Source of the DNA: Allopusillimonas lactea
Lineage (GTDB): Bacteria; Pseudomonadota; Gammaproteobacteria; Burkholderiales; Burkholderiaceae_B
NCBI RefSeq assembly: GCF_021653995.1
Contig: NZ_JAJJOZ010000007.1
Span: 124,001 to 188,000, forward strand
DNA: 64,000 nucleotides
Direction of reading: 5' to 3'
Part shown: positions 60,119 to 64,000 of the stretch, piece by piece
Layout: each line of letters begins with the position of its first letter
Numbering within the stretch: the stretch's first letter is position 1
Translations under genes and position numbers: made by a program
The notes under the pieces: generated by a model
The model's input: the letters and a program-made list of their open reading frames with translations, nothing else
Databases searched by the model: none
What the model was told of the DNA's origin: nothing

Positions 60119-60440
60119 ATTGCGGTTTGTAGGTGTGGCCAATAAAGCAGGCCGGATGACAGACAAACCGTAAGAGAATCGAGATTCTAGCACGAATTCA
60201 GCTGTATGCAAGCCGCGCGATGAGACTGATCGGGCGCGCATTGGGTTCGGGTGTGACGCCGTGCAATATTGAGCGGTGGCAGGGTGTGCCGCGGCGATCC
60301 GGCTCGTCAGGCATGTCATTTGCTTGCGCAGTCATTGCCCGATGCCGCCGTCACATCGGTCGATGTTACGCGAGTGGTGAAGCGGATGCGGGCACCGATA
60401 TATAACTTATGTGGGATTTCGTTTTCAAGGAGCAGCTACT
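60119..60440. other. Intergenic stretch without a gene
   Basis: 322 bases between tRNA-His and the repeat-protein gene, apart from the tRNA promoter candidate. Short frames on + (60220-60517 area) overlap the repeat gene in another frame and have no family features. AAGGAG at 60427-60432 is the ribosome-binding site of the next gene. Confidence 0.6.
60184..60211 (-). promoter_or_regulatory. Candidate promoter of tRNA-His
   Basis: On the - strand TTGCAT (60211-60206) and TAGAAT (60189-60184) are spaced by 16 bases. Transcription would start near 60177, about 60 bases before the tRNA. Confidence 0.4.
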
Positions 60441-60818
60441 GTGAAGAAAATGCACAAGACGCTTTTGATTGCCGCCCTGATGGCGGTGCCGTTTGCGGCC
60501 GCCAACGCGCACGATGATTCGGCTCGGCATCGGGCGTGGATCGAGGCGCAGAAAATCGACATTAAGCCCACGCTTACCATTAAAGAAACCACTGTCCCGG
60601 CGGATCAGGTTGGCAACAGCACCAGTACGCCCGCCACGGGAACGCCCTCGGGCGCGATGCCGTCCTCGAACATGCCCTCGTCCAATATGCCGTCTTCGAA
60701 CATGCCTTCAGGCCAAATGCCTTCGGGCCAGATGCCTTCGGGCCAGATGCCTTCAGGCCAGATGCCTTCGGGGGGCGGGTATGGCGGCTCATCATCCAGC
60801 CAGCCGGGCATGAAGTAG
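60441..60818 (+). CDS. Secreted pentapeptide-repeat (MPSSN/MPSGQ) protein
   Basis: A 125-residue protein beginning with GTG; AAGGAG lies eight bases upstream. The signal peptide KKMHKTLLIAALMAVPFAAA is followed by a short charged part, then a Ser/Thr/Pro segment, then three MPSSN and four MPSGQ units (about residues 73-108) and a Gly/Ser tail ending QPGMK. The function is unknown; repeats of this kind suggest a flexible periplasmic or surface linker. The last 59 bases lie in the first copy of a 190-bp tandem duplication. Repeat number is likely unstable. Confidence 0.7.
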   Translation: MKKMHKTLLIAALMAVPFAAANAHDDSARHRAWIEAQKIDIKPTLTIKETTVPADQVGNSTSTPATGTPSGAMPSSNMPSSNMPSSNMPSGQMPSGQMPSGQMPSGQMPSGGGYGGSSSSQPGMK

Positions 60819-61139
60819 CATGCTGCCGCGGTGCAGCCGGTGTAATGCAGGCGGTATTGCAGGCGGTGCGGCCGGGCGTGTTTGCCCGCGGCGTATCGTG
60901 AAATCCGCACTGGCCACCTATCGGTAGCCGGAACGCTCGCGCGTACCGGAGATGCCTTCGGGGGGCGGGTATGGCGGCTCATCATCCAGCCAGCCGGGCA
61001 TGAAGTAGCATGCTGCCGCGGTGCAGCCGGTGTAATGCAGGCGGTATTGCAGGCGGTGCGGCCGGGCGTGTTTGCCCGCGGCGTATCGTGAAATCCGCAC
61101 TGGCCACCTATCGGTAGCCGGAACGCTCGCGCGTACCGG
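60760..61139. repeat. Perfect 190-bp tandem duplication
   Basis: Bases 60760-60949 and 60950-61139 are identical. Each unit contains the last 59 bases of the repeat-protein gene (from the final ATGCCTTCGGG) and 131 bases of 3' flank. The second copy therefore carries a 3' pseudo-end of that gene without a start. Perfect identity implies a recent event or an assembly error. Confidence 0.95.
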
Positions 61140-61149
61140 TGCAGCCCGC

Positions 61150-62007
61150 TTATAGGGCAGAGGCGTTGAAGGTATCGCACACGTCTGGGTCACCCGACTT
61201 GAATCCGCGTGTGAACCACCGCACACGCTGGGCCGAGCTGCCGTGCGTGAAAGAATCAGGCACAACATAACCCTGGCCCCTCCTTTGCAGACCGTCGTCG
61301 CCGATCTGGCTGGCTGCGTTCAGCGCTTCTTCGATGTCGCCTTCTTCGAGCGTATTGCGTTGGGTGGCGCTATGCCGCCCCCATACACCCGCGAGGCAAT
61401 CAGCCTGCAGTTCGGTGCGTACCGACATCTGGTTGGCGGTTTCGGGGTTGCGGTGGCGCGCGAGCTCGACCTGGCTGCTGATGCCGAGTTGATTCTGCAC
61501 ATGGTGCGCGACTTCATGCGCGATCACGTAGGCTTGCGCGAAATCGCCCGCTGCGCCGAGTTCTTGTTCCATCTGGCTGAAGAAGGAAAGATCGAGGTAA
61601 ACCTTGCTGTCAGCGGGGCAATAGAATGGCCCCATGGCGGCCTGGCCGGTGCCGCAGGCGGTGGGCGTGGCACCCGAAAACAGCACGAGCGTCGGTTCGC
61701 GATAAGTGCCCCAGCCCTGCTGCTGGAACAGCGCGCCCCAGGTGTCTTCCGTGTCGGCCAGCACGCGCGACACAAACAGGGTTTGCGGGGTGGGCGCCGG
61801 GGTAGAGCCAGGCTGCATGTCGTAGGTGGATTCCTCAGGCGCACCGGCATTTTGCAGGACGACACCGGGATCGATGCCGAAGTACATGGCGATCAGCGCC
61901 AGCACGATCGTGCCGATGCCGATTTTGCCACCGCGCCCCCCAAGCCGGATGCGCTGCCCGCGGCGGTCTTCTATGTTTTCGCTTTGGCGTGAGTTGTCCA
62001 GACGCAT
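61150..62007 (-). CDS. ypfJ: YpfJ-type neutral zinc metallopeptidase
   Basis: A 285-residue protein with one N-terminal hydrophobic segment (about 28-46) and a peptidase domain. The zinc motif HEVAHHVQNQ (H-E-x-x-H) is near residue 165, and the later ELQADCLAGVWG supplies the third ligand. It matches the YpfJ/'putative neutral zinc metallopeptidase' family, probably membrane anchored and facing the periplasm. I start it at MRLDNSRQSE, the conserved start; 32 upstream residues are discarded. Native substrate unknown. Confidence 0.88.
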   Translation of the reverse strand: MRLDNSRQSENIEDRRGQRIRLGGRGGKIGIGTIVLALIAMYFGIDPGVVLQNAGAPEESTYDMQPGSTPAPTPQTLFVSRVLADTEDTWGALFQQQGWGTYREPTLVLFSGATPTACGTGQAAMGPFYCPADSKVYLDLSFFSQMEQELGAAGDFAQAYVIAHEVAHHVQNQLGISSQVELARHRNPETANQMSVRTELQADCLAGVWGRHSATQRNTLEEGDIEEALNAASQIGDDGLQRRGQGYVVPDSFTHGSSAQRVRWFTRGFKSGDPDVCDTFNASAL

Positions 62008-62129
62008 GGCGGAGCTTCCCGATAATGGAGCCGCGGCGCGGCTCCGGTATACTGGCTGTGGGTTGATTTTATTGCCCGCAGCGACGTTGATCACTACACT
62101 CACTCTTCGAGAGTGTTAGGATAAGTTAA

Positions 62130-62756
62130 ATGGCACAATTATTCGTCGTTCACCCAGAAAATCCACAATCCCGCCTGCTTAAACAGGCTGGCGATCTTCT
62201 CGCAAAAGGCGGCCTCGTCGCTGTCCCCACCGATTCCAGTTATGCCGTTGTCGCCCGGCTTGACGACCCCCAGGCTGCCCAGGCCTTACGGCGGCTGCGG
62301 GGGCTTGACGAACGCCACCATCTTACGCTGCTATGCCGCGATCTGGCCGAGATCAGCCACTTTGCGCGCGTCGACAACAAACAGTACCGCTTTCTTAAAA
62401 TGGCCACGCCCGGCCCCTGGACGTTCATCCTCGAAGCCACGCGCGAAGTGCCGCGCCGGGTATCGCATCCATCGCGCAAAACCATCGGCATCCGCGTGCC
62501 CGATCATCGGATCACATTGGCGCTTGTCGAGGCAGCCGGCTCTGCACTGATGTCCACGACGCTGATTCCAGAGGGCGAAACCGAGCCCCTTAACGACGCC
62601 CAGATCATTTTTGACCGCTACGGCAACCAGCTTGCCGCGGTCATCGATGGCGGCGCCTGCCCGCTGTCCCACACTACTGTGATTGATCTGAGCGGTCCCG
62701 CGCCCGAGGTGACACGCCAGGGGCGGGGCGATCCCGCCACCCTGGGGCTGGCCTGA
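62130..62756 (+). CDS. YciO/YrdC-type Sua5-family protein
   Basis: A 208-residue protein of the Sua5/YrdC/YciO family. It has the nucleotide-binding region VAVPTDSSYAVVAR and the KMATPGPWTFIL loop; TRKTIGIRVPDH-like SRKTIGIRVPDH is conserved. These proteins make threonylcarbamoyl-adenylate for tRNA t6A37; the YciO branch has a less certain role. It is shorter than Sua5 and lacks the C-terminal Sua5 domain. It is divergent from ypfJ and 81 bases upstream of an M50 peptidase gene. Confidence 0.85.
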   Translation: MAQLFVVHPENPQSRLLKQAGDLLAKGGLVAVPTDSSYAVVARLDDPQAAQALRRLRGLDERHHLTLLCRDLAEISHFARVDNKQYRFLKMATPGPWTFILEATREVPRRVSHPSRKTIGIRVPDHRITLALVEAAGSALMSTTLIPEGETEPLNDAQIIFDRYGNQLAAVIDGGACPLSHTTVIDLSGPAPEVTRQGRGDPATLGLA

Positions 62757-62837
62757 AAGCCGGGCGAACTTTTTCCTTTTTCTCATGCCATACTCCGGTA
62801 GGCCGCCGGCCTGTACGGCGGCACACTCCCGGACTCC

Positions 62838-63488
62838 ATGGATTCCCTGATACAGATCATTACGGTTTACGCCTTGCCGGTGCTGTTCGGCATCACCTTG
62901 CACGAGGCGGCCCACGGCTACGTCGCGCGCTTGTTCGGCGACCCTACCGCCTGGCAGATGGGGCGGGTCACGCTCAATCCCATCAAGCACATCGATCCGG
63001 TCGGCACCATTATTGTGCCGCTCGTGCTGTTATTCACCACCAAGTTGTTGGGCGGTGGCGGGCTATTGTTCGGCTGGGCCAAGCCCGTGCCGGTAGACTG
63101 GGGCAAGCTGCGCCGCCCCAAGCGCGACATGCTCTGGGTGGCGCTGGCGGGCCCCGCATCCAACCTCGTCATGGCGGTCGTCTGGGCAATCAGCTTGCGC
63201 TTGTTGGCCGAATCAGGCGCCACGCACGACAACTTCTGGGTGCAGATGTGTATTGCAGGCATACAGGTGAACCTGGTGCTAATGGCTCTGAACCTGTTTC
63301 CCCTTCCGCCGCTGGATGGGGGGCGCATCCTGTTCAGCCTGCTGCCGTCCAAAGCTGCATGGCACTACTCGCGCATCGAGCCCTATGGTTTGCTGATTGT
63401 CGTTATCCTGATGTTCACCGGTATTCTGTGGGCGCTGCTCCAGCCGTTTCTGGCCCTTGGGCAGGCGATCGTCAGCTGGTTTTTGTAG
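62838..63488 (+). CDS. Site-2-protease-like (M50) membrane metallopeptidase
   Basis: A 216-residue protein with about five transmembrane segments. The zinc motif HEAAHGYVA (H-E-x-x-H) is near residue 21 in the first half and NLFPLPPLDGGRI near 154 in the second; the aspartate in the second is the third ligand. Compact S2P-like proteases of this form cleave membrane-embedded substrates. The gene stands between a YciO-like gene and dapA, an order often seen in Burkholderiales. The substrate is unknown. Confidence 0.88.
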   Translation: MDSLIQIITVYALPVLFGITLHEAAHGYVARLFGDPTAWQMGRVTLNPIKHIDPVGTIIVPLVLLFTTKLLGGGGLLFGWAKPVPVDWGKLRRPKRDMLWVALAGPASNLVMAVVWAISLRLLAESGATHDNFWVQMCIAGIQVNLVLMALNLFPLPPLDGGRILFSLLPSKAAWHYSRIEPYGLLIVVILMFTGILWALLQPFLALGQAIVSWFL

Positions 63489-63565
63489 ATTTGCGGCGCC
63501 AATCCGGTAAACTTGTCGATTTAGGGCTGCGATAGCGTCCCATTCGTTTTTCGTTACAGGCACAT

Positions 63566-63581
63566 GCCCGCTTTGGCGGGC
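63566..63581 (+). other. Small hairpin in the dapA leader
   Basis: GCCCGC and GCGGGC form a 6-bp stem with a 4-base loop, directly before the AAGGAG of dapA. It might affect translation or act as the tail end of a terminator; only the structure is visible. Confidence 0.4.
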
Positions 63582-63602
63582 CCCAAGGAGATACTTCCTA
63601 TC

Positions 63603-64000
63603 ATGGCAACAAGCACGGATTCGCCGGCCCCCCTGTTCGGGGGCAGCATGGTGGCACTGATTACGCCCATGCATCCTGACGGCAGTCTCGATTTCGACGC
63701 CTATCGAAAACTGATCGACTGGCATATCGCTGAAGGCACCGATGCGCTGGTCGTTGTGGGTACGTCCGGCGAATCACCTACGGTCGACGTCGACGAACAC
63801 GCAGAACTGATCAGCGCTGCGGTTGCGCACTCGGCCGGGCGCATTCCCGTCATTGCGGGCACCGGCGGCAACTCCACCTCCGAAGGTGTCGAACTGTCGC
63901 GCCACGCTGCCAAGGTAGGCGCGCAGGCTGGCCTGTCCGTGGTGCCTTACTACAACAAGCCCAGCCAGGAAGGGCTCTACCAGCACTTCCGCACCATTGC
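63603..64000 (+). CDS. dapA: 4-hydroxy-tetrahydrodipicolinate synthase, N-terminal part
   Basis: The first 132 codons; the gene leaves the window at the right edge. It opens with GGSMVALITPMHPDGSLD and has VVGTSGESPTV, GTGGNSTSE and VVPYYNKPSQEGLYQHF, matching DapA; the threonine pair of GTSGES and tyrosine of VPYYNKP belong to the active site. The enzyme condenses pyruvate with aspartate semialdehyde in lysine and peptidoglycan-precursor synthesis. The Schiff-base lysine lies beyond the edge. AAGGAG is 13 bases upstream. Confidence 0.93.
   Translation, partial: MATSTDSPAPLFGGSMVALITPMHPDGSLDFDAYRKLIDWHIAEGTDALVVVGTSGESPTVDVDEHAELISAAVAHSAGRIPVIAGTGGNSTSEGVELSRHAAKVGAQAGLSVVPYYNKPSQEGLYQHFRTI

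Overview
The window looks like the chromosome of a GC-rich betaproteobacterium of the order Burkholderiales, most likely Alcaligenaceae (Bordetella / Achromobacter / Pusillimonas type). The grounds are the Bug-type tripartite-tricarboxylate binding protein, the fused indolepyruvate oxidoreductase, the many CoA-ligase, thiolase, TRAP and Liv modules, and the housekeeping order YciO-like gene, M50 peptidase, dapA at the right edge. This is inferred from gene families, not from a database search. I saw no insertion sequence, prophage, integrase or CRISPR array.

Layout. 0-7.9 kb: the end of mtnN, an acyl-CoA ligase, an MHS-family symporter, a GMC flavin oxidoreductase with a divergent IclR regulator, and a cytoplasmic subtilisin with a small I9-like partner. 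7.9-11.9 kb: tRNA-Pro, a TerC/CBS membrane protein and an alkaline-phosphatase-fold membrane transferase. 11.9-21.6 kb: a branched-chain-amino-acid-type ABC importer in which both permeases are fused into one gene and both ATPases into another, then a 1223-residue indolepyruvate:ferredoxin oxidoreductase and a LysR regulator. 21.8-23.3 kb: an outer-membrane phospholipase A and tRNA-Arg.

23.5-35.1 kb is the most unusual part: a two-operon catabolic cluster around an IclR regulator. The left operon encodes a Bug binding protein, a two-subunit CoA-transferase, a DUF35 Zn-ribbon protein and a thiolase-fold protein that lacks the nucleophilic cysteine. The right operon encodes rubredoxin, a Rieske oxygenase, an HpcH/HpaI aldolase, an SDR without the YxxxK motif, a thiamine-diphosphate E1 alpha/beta pair and a rubredoxin-reductase-type flavoprotein. 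Matching near-palindromes lie upstream of the left operon and of the IclR gene. I infer uptake of a small acid, Rieske oxygenation fed with electrons through rubredoxin, then aldolase and CoA-thioester steps. The substrate is unknown.

35-41.5 kb: a second HpcH/HpaI aldolase with a methylmalonate-semialdehyde-dehydrogenase-type enzyme and a LysR regulator, a sulfurtransferase, and an acyltransferase-3 membrane protein. 41-48.4 kb: a PAS-LuxR regulator divergent from a thiolase, CoA ligase, TRAP transporter and SDR operon. 48.5-57.4 kb: a PLP enzyme divergent from a malonate-utilisation operon (GntR, malonyl-CoA decarboxylase, enoyl-CoA hydratase, malonyl-CoA synthetase, TRAP transporter).

57.6-64 kb: cardiolipin synthase, a Zn-ribbon membrane protein, tRNA-His, a secreted pentapeptide-repeat protein whose 3' end lies in a perfect 190-bp tandem duplication, a YpfJ-type metallopeptidase, a YciO-type protein, an M50 peptidase and the start of dapA. 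Start codons were moved from the longest ORF wherever a ribosome-binding site, an overlap with the upstream stop or family alignment favoured a later one.
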